Positions 14,366 through 22,908 of a stretch of DNA of 25,701 nt are shown piece by piece (the first letter of the stretch is position 1; each line of letters opens with the position of its first letter). Origin of the DNA: JAEUMD01 sp050250815 (GTDB taxonomy: Bacteria; Pseudomonadota; Alphaproteobacteria; Rhizobiales; Hyphomicrobiaceae); the NCBI GenBank assembly GCA_050250815.1, contig JBFWNY010000047.1, forward strand, positions 1 to 25,701, read 5' to 3'. The notes under the pieces were generated by a model. It made no database searches. It was given only the letters and a program-made list of their open reading frames with translations, and had not been told where the DNA came from. The translations under genes and the position numbers were made by a program.

Positions 14366-15115
14366 CTACTCCGGCTCCAGATCCGCCGCGCGCGCCCAGG
14401 CGAAGTGGAGAGGAAAGCCCTCGGTGACCAGCATGCCAGCCACCTCGGTCAGCGGCAGTCCGACCACATTCGTGTACGAACCGACGAGCCGCTGGACGAA
14501 AGCTCCGGCAAATCCCTGTATGGCATAGCCGCCGGCCTTTCCCCGCCATTCGCGTGAGGCGATGTAGGCCTCGATCTCGGAGCGCGACAGGTGCTTGAAG
14601 CGCACGCGCGTGTCGACGATCTTGGTGCGCAGCTTATCGTCGGGGGTGATCAGGCACAGCCCGGTGAGGACCCGGTGGGCCCGCCCCGACAGCAGCTGCA
14701 GAGCCGACGCCGCCTCCTCGATGTACTGGGGCTTCATGAGAATGCGCCGGCCAACCGCGACCACGGTATCGGCGGCGAGCACATAGGCGTCGGCAATGCC
14801 GCGGTCGTCGGCGATCTGGTCGCGTGCCGCCTCCGCCTTCAGTCGTGCCAGCCGGTTCGCCAGGGCGCGCGGCATCTCGCCCTTCTGTGGCGTCTCGTCC
14901 ACCGAGGATGGGCGCACAGCATCGGGCGTCATCCCTATCTGTGACAACAGCATGAGACGGCGTGGGCTGCCGCTCGCCAGCACGAGCTTGGGCTGGCTAT
15001 GGAGCTGGCCCGGCTCGGCGGCGCGGACACGCGCCATCTGCTCGCGCAGGGTCTGGCGGCGGGGCGTGTCGCTACGCCTCAATACGTTGAGCAGGGCCTC
15101 TTTGGGCGAGGTCAT
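14366..15115 (-). CDS. maf: Maf-like nucleotide pyrophosphatase with N-terminal extension
   Basis: From about residue 43 the protein is a full Maf enzyme, which hydrolyses non-canonical or modified nucleoside triphosphates. The motifs are KLVLASGSPRRLMLLSQIG, SSVDETP, the metal-binding AADTVVAVGRRI, and WRGKAGGYAIQGFAGAFVQR with SYTNVVGLPL near the end. Family members are about 190-210 residues; this reading gives 249 because of an N-terminal extension (MTSPKEALLNVLRRSDTPRR and QTLREQMARVRAAE). ATG 15115 is preferred because GGAG lies six bases upstream. ATG 15037 inside the extension gives 223 residues but has no clear site. The gene faces away from the Crp/Fnr gene, with a 288-base divergent promoter region between them in which I see no gene. 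Confidence 0.9.
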   Translation of the reverse strand: MTSPKEALLNVLRRSDTPRRQTLREQMARVRAAEPGQLHSQPKLVLASGSPRRLMLLSQIGMTPDAVRPSSVDETPQKGEMPRALANRLARLKAEAARDQIADDRGIADAYVLAADTVVAVGRRILMKPQYIEEAASALQLLSGRAHRVLTGLCLITPDDKLRTKIVDTRVRFKHLSRSEIEAYIASREWRGKAGGYAIQGFAGAFVQRLVGSYTNVVGLPLTEVAGMLVTEGFPLHFAWARAADLEPE

Positions 15116-15403
15116 GGAAACTCCGTGGCGCGAACGGACGGTGCTGACCGCACGAGACACTGGTCGCAACGCCGGTCGGCAAAGTTGTGGCGCGCTCGGG
15201 CCTTTGAGCCGGCTGCCCGCAGATGCGGACGGCGCGACTGCCGTGAGGACGCGGAGGAACCTCGCCGGGCGGGCGCCGGGAGAATGCAGAGGGCCCCCGA
15301 GATTTGCAAGTGCGTGCGAAAAGGCGTTGCCACCGGACACGCAGGACGGGATAACACGGGCGCGAGCCGGCGATGGCCCGGCGGTAGCAGAGAGGATAGG
15401 GCG

Positions 15404-16102
15404 ATGGCTGGCAACGAGCAGTACCTGAAGCTGCTGCAGGACGCCGCCTTGCTCGAGCCGCTCGACGATGCGGACCGGCGGGCGCTGCTGCACGAGATGC
15501 GCGAGGTCTCATTCGACGCCAGCCAGGTGATTTTCACACGCGGCGATCCCGGCCGCGACGTCTACCTCGTCATCAACGGCCGCGTGCGTCTTTCGGTGCT
15601 GACCAGCGAGGGCCGCGAGCTGTCGTTCGCGCATGCGGAGCCCGGCAGCATCTTCGGCGAGATCGCCATGCTCGACGAGGGGCCGCGGTCGGCGGATGCA
15701 ACCGCGGTCGTCAAGACGCAGGCGCTGTCGCTGGGACGCGCCGCCTTCATGCGGCTGGCCGAGCAGCGGCCGCATCTGGTCGATGCGGTCGTGCGCTTCT
15801 TGTGCCGGCGCATCCGTGAGGCGGACCAGCAGCTGGAGGCCATTGCGCTGTGCCCGATCGAGGTGCGGCTTGCCCGCTTCTTCCTGGCCGCCGCGCGCCA
15901 GAAGAAGCCGGGGGTTGAGGACGGTACCGTGATGATTGACCTGGGCATGTCCCAGGGCGAACTGGCGCTCCTCATCGGCGCTAGTAGGCCGAAGGTCAAC
16001 ACCGCGCTGTCGATGCTGGAGTCGAGTGGCGCCATCACCCGCAAGGGCAACCAGTTCGAGTGCGATATCGAGCAGCTGACGCTGTCGGCCGGCGTGGAGT
16101 AG
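15404..16102 (+). CDS. Crp/Fnr-family transcription regulator, probably cAMP-responsive
   Basis: This is a 232-residue protein. Residues about 20-130 form a cyclic-nucleotide-binding domain (GDPGRDVYLVINGRVRLSVL), with a phosphate-binding cassette GSIFGEIAMLDEGPRSADAT. The F-G-E-I-A and R-S-A residues that hold the cyclic phosphate are present. There is no iron-sulfur cysteine cluster of the Fnr type. A long dimer helix follows (VDAVVRFLCRRIREADQQLE) and a Crp-type winged helix-turn-helix (LGMSQGELALLIGASRPKVN). The SRPKVNTAL recognition helix differs from that of E. coli CRP, so the target site should differ. ATG 15404 follows AGAGGA. An adenylate cyclase gene starts 102 bases downstream on the same strand, a likely source of the ligand. 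Confidence 0.88.
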   Translation: MAGNEQYLKLLQDAALLEPLDDADRRALLHEMREVSFDASQVIFTRGDPGRDVYLVINGRVRLSVLTSEGRELSFAHAEPGSIFGEIAMLDEGPRSADATAVVKTQALSLGRAAFMRLAEQRPHLVDAVVRFLCRRIREADQQLEAIALCPIEVRLARFFLAAARQKKPGVEDGTVMIDLGMSQGELALLIGASRPKVNTALSMLESSGAITRKGNQFECDIEQLTLSAGVE

Positions 16103-16204
16103 ATTGCCGTCCGCAACAGACGAGCTGTCGCGCGCGGTAGTCATGACCATCGACGAGATCACGCCGGCTTCGATCCACCCTCCGGGCGAAAGCGGTCGCA
16201 CGCC

Positions 16205-17479
16205 ATGATCGATCCTTTGCGACGGCAGGGCGTGGGTACGATCACGCGCGTGAAGCGTTGGCTCGGACCCATCGGCATATTCCTGGGCTCGATCGTGGAA
16301 GCGGGCACCTCGGACTACCCGATCGAAGTGCGTCGCCGCCTGATGATCCTCAACTTGTTCGCCTACTTCATCGTGCTTGTGACGGTCGCCTTCGCCGTCC
16401 AATACACACTGACGGAGGGCCCCGAGTACCGTCCGCTGGTGCTCATCAACCTGGCGATCGCCGCCGTGGTCGCGCTGGTGCCGCTGACCCATCGTCTGAA
16501 CGAAATCGCCGGCGGTCTGTTGATCGTGGCGACGGAGTGGGTGGCTCTCACGGCGATTGCCTTCTACATCGGCCGTGATGCGGGGCCGCAGCTGCATTTC
16601 TTCATCGGGGCGGCGGCACCGTTTTTCGTATTCGGGCTGAAGCGCGTCTGGCTGGCGCTCGCCGTGGTCCTGAGCGGGCTCGCGCTGCACCTCTACACGT
16701 GGTTCGTCTTCCCGTCTGAGACGGCGCTTATCCCCCCCAATGCGCGCATCCTCAACGATCTCTACACGCAGGCGACCATCACGACGTTTGCGTTGATCGC
16801 AGTGACGGTATGGTACGCCTACCGAATGGTCGAGAATGCAAAGGCGGAGACCGACCGGCTGCTGCGCAACATATTGCCGGACAGTGTGGTCGAACGGCTG
16901 CAACTGCGGCCGGACGATGCCATCTCCGACAGCTTCGAGGACGCGTCGATCCTGTTTTCGGATATCTCTGGCTTCGTGCCGCTGGCGCGCCGCCTGGGTG
17001 CGGAGCGGGTCGTCGAGGTGCTGAACGTTATCGTGCGCGAATTCGATGCGCTGGCGGCCAGGCATGGCGTGGAAAAGATCAAGACGATCGGTGACGCCTA
17101 CATGGCGGCTGCCGGTGTCCCCGAGCCGGTGCCGGACCATGCCGGGCGGCTTACTCGGCTCGCACTCGACATGCTCGACGCCATAGCGCGTTTGCGCGAG
17201 CGCACAGGTCTCGACATTCAGATCAGGATCGGTATCGCCTCGGGCCCGGTGATGGCCGGCGTCATCGGAACGCGCAAGTTCAGCTATGACGTGTGGGGCG
17301 ATACCGTAAATCTCGCCGCGCGGCTCGAGAACCGATCGTCGCCGGGGCGCATCCTCGTCTGCCCTGCGTGCCGCCAACGGCTCGTTGGAGGCTTTGAGCT
17401 GGAGAGCCGCGGCGAAATCGACATCAAGGGGGTCGGCGCGAAGGAGACGTTCTTCGTCGTCCGCGAGAAAAGCGCGTAA
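16205..17479 (+). CDS. Membrane-bound class III adenylate cyclase
   Basis: The protein has 424 residues. Residues about 45-205 hold six hydrophobic helices (LNLFAYFIVLVTVAFAV, LVLINLAIAAVVALVPL, FFIGAAAPFFVFGL, ITTFALIAVTVWYAY). A short coiled linker (ENAKAETDRLLRNILPDSVV) leads to the cyclase domain. Catalytic residues are intact: metal-binding D253 (FSDISGF) and D297 (KIKTIGDAYM), adenine-selecting K293 and D362 (YDVWGDTVNL), and N369 and R373. From memory these have the same spacing as in mycobacterial Rv1625c, so ATP rather than GTP is the expected substrate. The homodimer would make cAMP in the cytoplasm. ATG 16205 has no clear ribosome-binding site. The Crp/Fnr gene just upstream is the likely effector. 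Confidence 0.92.
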   Translation: MIDPLRRQGVGTITRVKRWLGPIGIFLGSIVEAGTSDYPIEVRRRLMILNLFAYFIVLVTVAFAVQYTLTEGPEYRPLVLINLAIAAVVALVPLTHRLNEIAGGLLIVATEWVALTAIAFYIGRDAGPQLHFFIGAAAPFFVFGLKRVWLALAVVLSGLALHLYTWFVFPSETALIPPNARILNDLYTQATITTFALIAVTVWYAYRMVENAKAETDRLLRNILPDSVVERLQLRPDDAISDSFEDASILFSDISGFVPLARRLGAERVVEVLNVIVREFDALAARHGVEKIKTIGDAYMAAAGVPEPVPDHAGRLTRLALDMLDAIARLRERTGLDIQIRIGIASGPVMAGVIGTRKFSYDVWGDTVNLAARLENRSSPGRILVCPACRQRLVGGFELESRGEIDIKGVGAKETFFVVREKSA

Positions 17480-17496
17480 GCGCGTCAAGGCGCGGG

Positions 17497-17955
17497 TTAC
17501 AGGCTGGGGCCACCGTCCAGGCGGAATCGTGTGCGGATACGCTTGAACAGATCGTCGCGCACCTTGCGGTAGGCCGACAGCATCTGGTTGCGGTTGCCGC
17601 GGCCGAGGTTGATGGTCGCATCGAGCGTCGGCCAGTACTCGACGTCGACGGCCATGGTGCGCGTCAGCTCCAGCGCCTGATGATGCGCTTCCGGCGACAG
17701 TGAAACCACCAGGTCGAACGTCTGGCCGTCGAGGTCGGCGAGCGCGCGCGGGCGATGATCGGTAATGTCGATCCCCAACTCGTTCATGACCGCGCCCGCG
17801 AAGCCGTCGACGTCGCCGGCTCGCACACCGGCGGAGGCGACGCGCACGCGGTGTCCGGCCAGATGCCTGAGGATTGCTGCCGCCATCGGCGAGCGCACCG
17901 CATTCATCGAGCAGACGAACAGCACTGCAGCTGGCAAGTCGCCCTGTGCGGCCAA
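17497..17955 (-). CDS. Low-molecular-weight protein-tyrosine-phosphatase-like protein
   Basis: The 152-residue cytoplasmic protein has the P-loop LFVCSMNAVRSPMAAAIL, in which C15 and R21 form the CX5R signature and S22 follows it. Conserved blocks follow (VRVASAGVRAGDVDGFAGAV, GIDITDHRPRAL, TFDLVVSLSPEAH). The family also includes ArsC arsenate reductases, and the usual acid D-P motif of phosphatases appears only as YWPTLDATI. Enzymatic role is therefore open. It begins at TTG 17955, three bases after the stop of the UPF0262 gene, with the site AAGGG overlapping that stop. Coupled translation is likely. In Hyphomicrobiales this gene regularly follows hisD and UPF0262. It converges with the cyclase gene, 17 bases apart. 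Confidence 0.85.
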   Translation of the reverse strand: MAAQGDLPAAVLFVCSMNAVRSPMAAAILRHLAGHRVRVASAGVRAGDVDGFAGAVMNELGIDITDHRPRALADLDGQTFDLVVSLSPEAHHQALELTRTMAVDVEYWPTLDATINLGRGNRNQMLSAYRKVRDDLFKRIRTRFRLDGGPSL

Positions 17956-17958
17956 CGC

Positions 17959-18456
17959 CTAACCCTTCCAGTGCAGCGCCGTGATCAGCGTGAACAGGCG
18001 CCTCGCAGTGTCGAAATCGACCGTGATCTTGCCTGCCAGGCGCTCCGTCAGAACGCGGCTGCCTTCGTCGTGAAGGCCGCGGCGGCCCATGTCGATGGCC
18101 TGTATGCGCGATGGAGGCGCGGTGCGGATCGCCTCGTAGTAGCTGTCGCAGACGATGAAGTAGTCCTTGATGATGCGCTTGAAAGGTGTGAGCGAGAGGA
18201 GGTGCGTGACGAGCGCTTCCTGAACTGTGTTGCCGACAGTGAGCTGCAGTCTCTGCTCGACCAGAGCGAGGTGCAGCCGGTAGGGGCCGTCTACACGGCC
18301 TTCCACGCTGAACGTGTTGCCGTCGAGGATGTCGAAGATCGCCACCTCGCGCTCGTGCTCGATGTTGGCGTTGGAGTGCGAGATGGACTTGGGATCGAGC
18401 TCGATGGCGTACAGCCGCTCGCGTTGGTTCTCGGCCGCCGGGGTGCTGTCTGACAT
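17959..18456 (-). CDS. UPF0262 family protein
   Basis: The 165-residue protein is recognisable as UPF0262, a family of unknown function almost confined to alphaproteobacteria. Visible blocks are RLYAIELDPKSISHSNANIE, HEREVAIFDILDGNTFSVEG, GPYRLHLALVEQRLQLTV, PFKRIIKDYFIVCDSYYEAI and DMGRRGLHDEGSRVLTERL. The C-terminal VDFDTARRLFTLITALHWKG ends as in relatives. Start ATG 18456 is four bases beyond the hisD stop codon, and the phosphatase gene follows after three bases, so hisD, UPF0262 and the phosphatase are one operon. There is no signal peptide; it is predicted to be cytoplasmic. Confidence 0.93.
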   Translation of the reverse strand: MSDSTPAAENQRERLYAIELDPKSISHSNANIEHEREVAIFDILDGNTFSVEGRVDGPYRLHLALVEQRLQLTVGNTVQEALVTHLLSLTPFKRIIKDYFIVCDSYYEAIRTAPPSRIQAIDMGRRGLHDEGSRVLTERLAGKITVDFDTARRLFTLITALHWKG

Positions 18457-18460
18457 CGGC

Positions 18461-19762
18461 CTACTCCTCGTTCGCGCCGATGCGCATGCCGACTGACCGA
18501 CGGTGCGCCTCCAGCCCCTCGGCGCGCGCAAGCGTCATGGCAGGCTTGGCGAGCTTTGCCAGTGCCGTCTCGTCGAGCTTCAGGATCGATGTGCGCTTCA
18601 TGAAGTCCAGCACGCCGAGCCCTGAGGAAAAGCGAGCGCTGCGTGCAGTCGGGAGCACGTGGTTCGAGCCGGCTACATAGTCGCCGATCACCTCGGGCGT
18701 GTACCGGCCCAGGAAGATGGCGCCGGCATTGCGGATCCGGTCTGCCAGTTCGTCCGCGTCGGCCGTCGCGATTTCCAGGTGCTCGGCGGCGAACCTGTCG
18801 GCGAGCGGGGGCGCCTCGTCGAGCGAGCGCAGTAGAATGATGGCGCCGAACGAGGCCCAGCTCTCGCCCGCGATCTCTCCGCGTGGCAGGCGTTTGAGCT
18901 GGCTGGCGACGGCGGCTTCCACGGCGTCCGCGAAACCGGCATCGTCGGTCATGAGAACCGATTGCGCGGCCGTGTCGTGCTCGGCCTGCGCCAGAAGATC
19001 GGCGGCGATCCACTCCGGATTGTTGTCGCGGTCGGCAATGACCAGCACTTCCGACGGGCCCGCGATGCTGTCGATGCCGACCGTGCCGAACACCTGCCTC
19101 TTGGCGGCAGCGACATAGGCATTGCCGGGACCGACGATCTTGACGACGGGCGCGATGCTCTGCGTGCCGTAAGCGAGCGCGGCAACCGCCTGCGCACCGC
19201 CGATGCGATAGATTTCGGTGACGCCGGCAACATCGGCTGCCGCCAGCACCAGCGGATTGAGCTCGCCGCGCGGCGCCGGCACCACCATCACGATGCGCGG
19301 AACGCCGGCGACGTGGGCCGGTACGGCGTTCATGAGAACGGAGCTGGGATAGGATGCAAGCCCGCCCGGAACGTAGAGGCCCGCTGACTCCACCGCCGTC
19401 CAGCGGTCGCCCAGCTCGACGCCGAGCGGGTCGCGGTAGCGGTCGTCGGTGGGCCGCTGGCGCTGGTGGTGAGAGGCGATCCGCTCCCGCGCTATTTCGA
19501 GCGCCTGAAGCGTCTCAGCCGAGCAGCTCTCGCGCGCCCTTCCGATCTCGTCCGCCGTGATACGCAGTCCGATCCGGTCGAGGTCGACGTGGTCGAATTT
19601 GCGCGACAACTCGATGAGGGCGTCGTCGCCTCGGCGGCGGACGTCAGCCACGATGTCGGCGACGGCACGGTCGACGTCCGCCGAGACTTCACGCTTCTCG
19701 GCAAGGAAGGCGCGGAACTGGGTTTCGAACGCCGGGTCGGATGTCGATAGCCGCTTGGGCAT
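18461..19762 (-). CDS. hisD: Histidinol dehydrogenase
   Basis: This 433-residue enzyme carries out the last two oxidations of histidine synthesis, L-histidinol to L-histidine with two NAD+. The NAD-binding and substrate blocks are complete: GLYVPGGLASYPSSVLMNAV, GGAQAVAALAYGTQSI, GPGNAYVAAAKRQVFGTVGI, GPSEVLVIAD. The zinc and catalytic residues are in AQAEHDTAAQS (Gln and His), AAEHLEIAT (Glu-His pair), NAGAIFLGRYTPEVIGDY and EGLEAHRRSVGMRI (C-terminal His). Length is standard. ATG 19762 lies 87 bases after the stop of the DUF2948 gene, and four bases separate hisD from UPF0262. The murA-DUF2948-hisD order is conserved in Hyphomicrobiales. Confidence 0.97.
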   Translation of the reverse strand: MPKRLSTSDPAFETQFRAFLAEKREVSADVDRAVADIVADVRRRGDDALIELSRKFDHVDLDRIGLRITADEIGRARESCSAETLQALEIARERIASHHQRQRPTDDRYRDPLGVELGDRWTAVESAGLYVPGGLASYPSSVLMNAVPAHVAGVPRIVMVVPAPRGELNPLVLAAADVAGVTEIYRIGGAQAVAALAYGTQSIAPVVKIVGPGNAYVAAAKRQVFGTVGIDSIAGPSEVLVIADRDNNPEWIAADLLAQAEHDTAAQSVLMTDDAGFADAVEAAVASQLKRLPRGEIAGESWASFGAIILLRSLDEAPPLADRFAAEHLEIATADADELADRIRNAGAIFLGRYTPEVIGDYVAGSNHVLPTARSARFSSGLGVLDFMKRTSILKLDETALAKLAKPAMTLARAEGLEAHRRSVGMRIGANEE

Positions 19763-19849
19763 CTCTTCTCGGCCTCTCGGCCGCCTCTCGATTATCGAAC
19801 GCGGTCGGCGCCAGATGGCCGGTCCGCTCGAACTGCTTCAACCGTTGCC

Positions 19850-20329
19850 TCAGGCCGCTCCGCCTTGCGCGGATGGGTCGGGATCGTGCGTCGGCTGCCT
19901 TCCGGTCTGCCACTGGGCGCCCAGATCGCGCAGCTCGACCTCTATGCACTCGACCACCAGCTCGACGGCGGTGCCGCCGGAGAAATCGAGCCTGATCCGT
20001 CCTCCTGGATCGTCCTGCCCGGCATGGGTCGCAGTCACCGACAGCAGCGAGAGCACGTCGTTCCTGCGCGCAAGGTCGATGCCCATGCGGCGCGCACTCA
20101 GAACGCGCTCGAAACGCAATCCGGCCCGTCGCCGCGCCAGCATCTGGTCGCCGCCGGAAGCGAGTGTGCCCAGCCAGTCGAAGCGGTTCAGCACCGCCGC
20201 AAAGCGCTTGGCACCTGGCAGATAGGTCATATCGCCGACGCGCATCACGGCGTCCTGGAGATGCGCGGATAGGATTGCCAGGTCCTCGTCGTCGAGCGCG
20301 AGCAGCTTGAGCGGCGGATTGTCGGCCAT
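19850..20329 (-). CDS. DUF2948 family protein
   Basis: The 159-residue protein starts MADNPPLKLLALDDEDLAIL and belongs to DUF2948. That family is alphaproteobacterial and typically encoded between murA and hisD, as here. Conserved parts include LSAHLQDAVMRVGDMTYLPG, KRFAAVLNRFDW, RAGLRFERVLSARRMGIDLA and IRLDFSGGTAVELVVECIEV. There is no signal peptide or membrane segment. The function is unknown. ATG 20329 was chosen because the family sequence begins there; longer upstream readings give a basic, non-conserved stretch. Confidence 0.88.
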   Translation of the reverse strand: MADNPPLKLLALDDEDLAILSAHLQDAVMRVGDMTYLPGAKRFAAVLNRFDWLGTLASGGDQMLARRRAGLRFERVLSARRMGIDLARRNDVLSLLSVTATHAGQDDPGGRIRLDFSGGTAVELVVECIEVELRDLGAQWQTGRQPTHDPDPSAQGGAA

Positions 20330-20468
20330 CACGGGTCTTCGCAGGCGCTCGGCCGGGCGTCGCCTAGCGTGCCCGCTTCTGCTGCCATCAGGGTTGCGGC
20401 GCAGGCTGCGATGTCGGCCGCAGCCCGGAGTGCGAGGAGTGATAGCGGGCAGACCGGGCTCGCGCAAC

Positions 20469-20497
20469 CGACCCGCACCAGCGGGCGGTGCGGGTCG
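20469..20497 (-). terminator. Perfect 11-base-pair hairpin downstream of murA
   Basis: CGACCCGCACC (20469-20479) pairs perfectly with GGTGCGGGTCG (20487-20497) around a 7-base loop, beginning 22 bases past the murA stop codon. On the minus strand no clear U-tract follows, so it may reduce rather than stop read-through into DUF2948 and hisD. Confidence 0.5.
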
Positions 20498-20519
20498 CGA
20501 TCATGGACCCGACAGGCCT

Positions 20520-21812
20520 TCAGCCCGCCGTGATGCGCTCGATCTGGGCACCGCAGTGCGTCAGCTTCTCCTCGAGGCGCTCGAAGCCGCGGTCCAGGTG
20601 ATACACGCGGTTGATGGTCGTCTCTCCCTCGCCGACGAGGCCGGCGATGACGAGAGACACGGAGGCGCGCAGATCGGTGGCCATGACGGGTGCGCCGCGC
20701 AGCTTGGGCACGCCCTTGATGGTGGCGGTGTCGCCGTGCAGCTTGATGTCGGCGCCGAGCCGGGCCAGCTCCTGCACGTGCATGAAGCGGTTCTCGAAAA
20801 TCGTCTCGCGAATGACGCTCGTGCCGCGCGCGGTCGTGACGAGTGCCATCAATTGGGCCTGCAGATCGGTCGGAAAGCCGGGGAATGGCTGCGTTTCAAT
20901 GCTGATCGGATCGATTCCGGCACCGTTGCGGGTCACGCGGATGCCGTTGTCCACCGGCGTCACCGTGGCGCCGACCTTGCGCAGGGCGTCGAGCGCGGTT
21001 TCGAGCAGCTCAGCGCTCGTTCCCTCGAGCGTCACATCGCCGCCGGTCGCCGCCACGGCGTAGGCGAACGTACCCGTCTCGATGCGGTCGGGAAGCACGG
21101 TATGGACAGCTCCCTCCAGGCGGCTTGCGCCCTGGATGCGCAGCGTCGAATGGCCGATGCCCTCGATCTGCGCTCCCATCTTGACGAGGCAGCGGGCGAC
21201 GTCGGCGACTTCGGGCTCGCGCGCGGCGTTCTCGATCACCGTTTCGCCCTTGGCCAGCGCTGCGGCAAGCAGGACGTTGTGCGTTGCGCCGACGGAAACC
21301 TTGGGGAACACGATCCGCGCGCCCCTGAGGCCACGCGGTGCGCGGGCGACGACGTAACCTCCTTCGATGTCGATTTCCGCCCCAAGTGCCTTCAGGCCCT
21401 CCAGGTGCAGGTCGACCGGACGTGTGCCGATCGCGCAACCGCCTGGCAGGGACACGCGCGCCTGCCCCATGCGGGCGATGAGCGGGCCGAGTACCCAGAA
21501 GCTGGCGCGCATGCGGCTTACCATCTCATAGGGTGCGGTGGTGTCGACGATGTCGCGTGCCGTCAGGTGAATGGTCTCACCCAGATGCGGGGAGAGCCCG
21601 GGCCGTTTGCCGTCCACGGCCAGATCCACGCCATGGTTGCGCAGGATGCGCAGCAGCAGGTTCACATCGGCGAGGTTGGGAACGTTCTTGAGTGTCAGCC
21701 GGTCGGCCGTCAGCAGCGTGGCGATGAGCAGCGGCAGTGCGGCGTTCTTGGCGCCGGAAATGGTGATGGTGCCGTTGAGCTTGTTGCCGCCGATGATCTT
21801 GATGCGATCCAT
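20520..21812 (-). CDS. murA: UDP-N-acetylglucosamine 1-carboxyvinyltransferase
   Basis: The 430-residue cytoplasmic enzyme commits UDP-GlcNAc to peptidoglycan by adding enolpyruvate from phosphoenolpyruvate. Visible signatures: MDRIKIIGGNKLNGTITISG with K22 in AKNAALPLL; R-containing MVSRMRASFWVLGPLIARMG; and the catalytic cysteine at about 126 in SLPGGCAIGTRPVDLHLEGL, the residue attacked by fosfomycin. Further blocks are PKVSVGATHNVLLAAALAKG, FPTDLQAQLMALVTTARGTS and the C-terminal DRGFERLEEKL. Length is normal. ATG 21812 has only a weak GGAACGG upstream. A small basic protein gene lies 140 bases upstream on the same strand. Confidence 0.98.
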   Translation of the reverse strand: MDRIKIIGGNKLNGTITISGAKNAALPLLIATLLTADRLTLKNVPNLADVNLLLRILRNHGVDLAVDGKRPGLSPHLGETIHLTARDIVDTTAPYEMVSRMRASFWVLGPLIARMGQARVSLPGGCAIGTRPVDLHLEGLKALGAEIDIEGGYVVARAPRGLRGARIVFPKVSVGATHNVLLAAALAKGETVIENAAREPEVADVARCLVKMGAQIEGIGHSTLRIQGASRLEGAVHTVLPDRIETGTFAYAVAATGGDVTLEGTSAELLETALDALRKVGATVTPVDNGIRVTRNGAGIDPISIETQPFPGFPTDLQAQLMALVTTARGTSVIRETIFENRFMHVQELARLGADIKLHGDTATIKGVPKLRGAPVMATDLRASVSLVIAGLVGEGETTINRVYHLDRGFERLEEKLTHCGAQIERITAG

Positions 21813-21952
21813 GTGTGCCGTTCCGATAGTGCCGCTGTTCGCCCGCTGGAGTTAGAGGTCCGGCAGGAGCTTGTGTCATGCGCGATCCGGTGGTGCCCCG
21901 ATTCGCTTTCCAATCCGTTTCCGGTACCGCATACGCCCGGTGCCCCGGTCAC

Positions 21953-22138
21953 TCAATCGTCCGCCGGGCCCTGGGGCGGCGCATCGCGGTTGCCGCCGGG
22001 GGAGGGCCGCTCCTCTTGATGCGCACGCGCGCGCATCAGATCCTTGCGCCGCTTGAGATTGGCCCTCAGCTCGGCTTCCAGCCGAGCCTTGCGGGTGGCA
22101 GCCCTGCTGCCGCCGCCATGGGTGTCGTCCTTGCCCAC
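21953..22138 (-). CDS. Small basic hypothetical protein upstream of murA
   Basis: The 61-residue protein starts at GTG 22138, with GAGGG about six bases before it. It has a helical, highly charged middle (RKARLEAELRANLKRRKDLM followed by RARAHQEERPS) and a disordered Pro/Gly/Asp tail. Short proteins of this type, with an N-terminal L-R-x-N-L-K-R-R-K motif, are often found upstream of murA in Hyphomicrobiales; that is recalled, not checked. No function is known to me. The charge pattern would suit RNA, DNA or ribosome binding, but this is speculation. Confidence 0.6.
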   Translation of the reverse strand: MGKDDTHGGGSRAATRKARLEAELRANLKRRKDLMRARAHQEERPSPGGNRDAPPQGPADD

Positions 22139-22472
22139 TTTGCCCTCGCTGCCCCTTCGGCTCAGCTACTCACGCGGCCGGTCCCCTGGGCCACATGCTT
22201 CGACCGAAACAGTGCCGCTGCAAGCGGCGGGCCAGTGCCACGGCCCGCAGGCTTCCGCAATGCCACTCACACCATTTCGCAGCCTGCGTCGAGCCCCTCG
22301 CGTGGGTGGGCGGGAAACCGGCTTGCCGCCCTGGGAGGCTTGTGGCAGTGTGCGCCCGCTTCGAACGGCGGCGCCGTCCGGAGCAGGGACAGCCTTGTGT
22401 CCGACGCAGCTTCAGATTTGCCGCGACGTGTTCCAACGAGCCGTCTCACCGGCCGGGAAGCTGCCAGGGTCT
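22139..22472. other. Intergenic region before tRNA-Thr; no gene seen
   Basis: The 334 bases between the small basic protein gene and the tRNA were read on both strands. Several frames are open, as expected in GC-rich DNA, but none has a plausible start with a ribosome-binding site or a familiar sequence. The tRNA promoter must lie in its right half. I see TTGCCG near 22419 as a possible -35 but no clear -10. Confidence 0.4.
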
Positions 22473-22797
<325 letters not shown>

Positions 22798-22908
22798 TCC
22801 TATGTCCCTCAAGAAGCTTAACTTCTCTGCATTGCAAGGGATTGTGGGCGCTTAACTGGTACACGGGAAGCGGTACACGGGGCCCTTGCGCGTTTCCGCC
22901 GAGGTCGG

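Noticed and set aside
14366..15493. Longer reading of Maf starting at 15493
   Set aside because: The extra residues run through the divergent promoter region and into the Crp/Fnr gene in antisense, and are not Maf-like.
15509..17488. A 659-codon open frame opposite the Crp/Fnr and cyclase genes
   Set aside because: It is antisense to two genes with intact motifs, and its composition (Arg, His, Asp, Gln) is that of a shadow.
20307..22019. A 570-codon open frame opposite murA and DUF2948
   Set aside because: It lies fully antisense to two well-recognised genes, is rich in Arg, His, Asp and Ala as expected of a GC-rich shadow frame, and matches no family.
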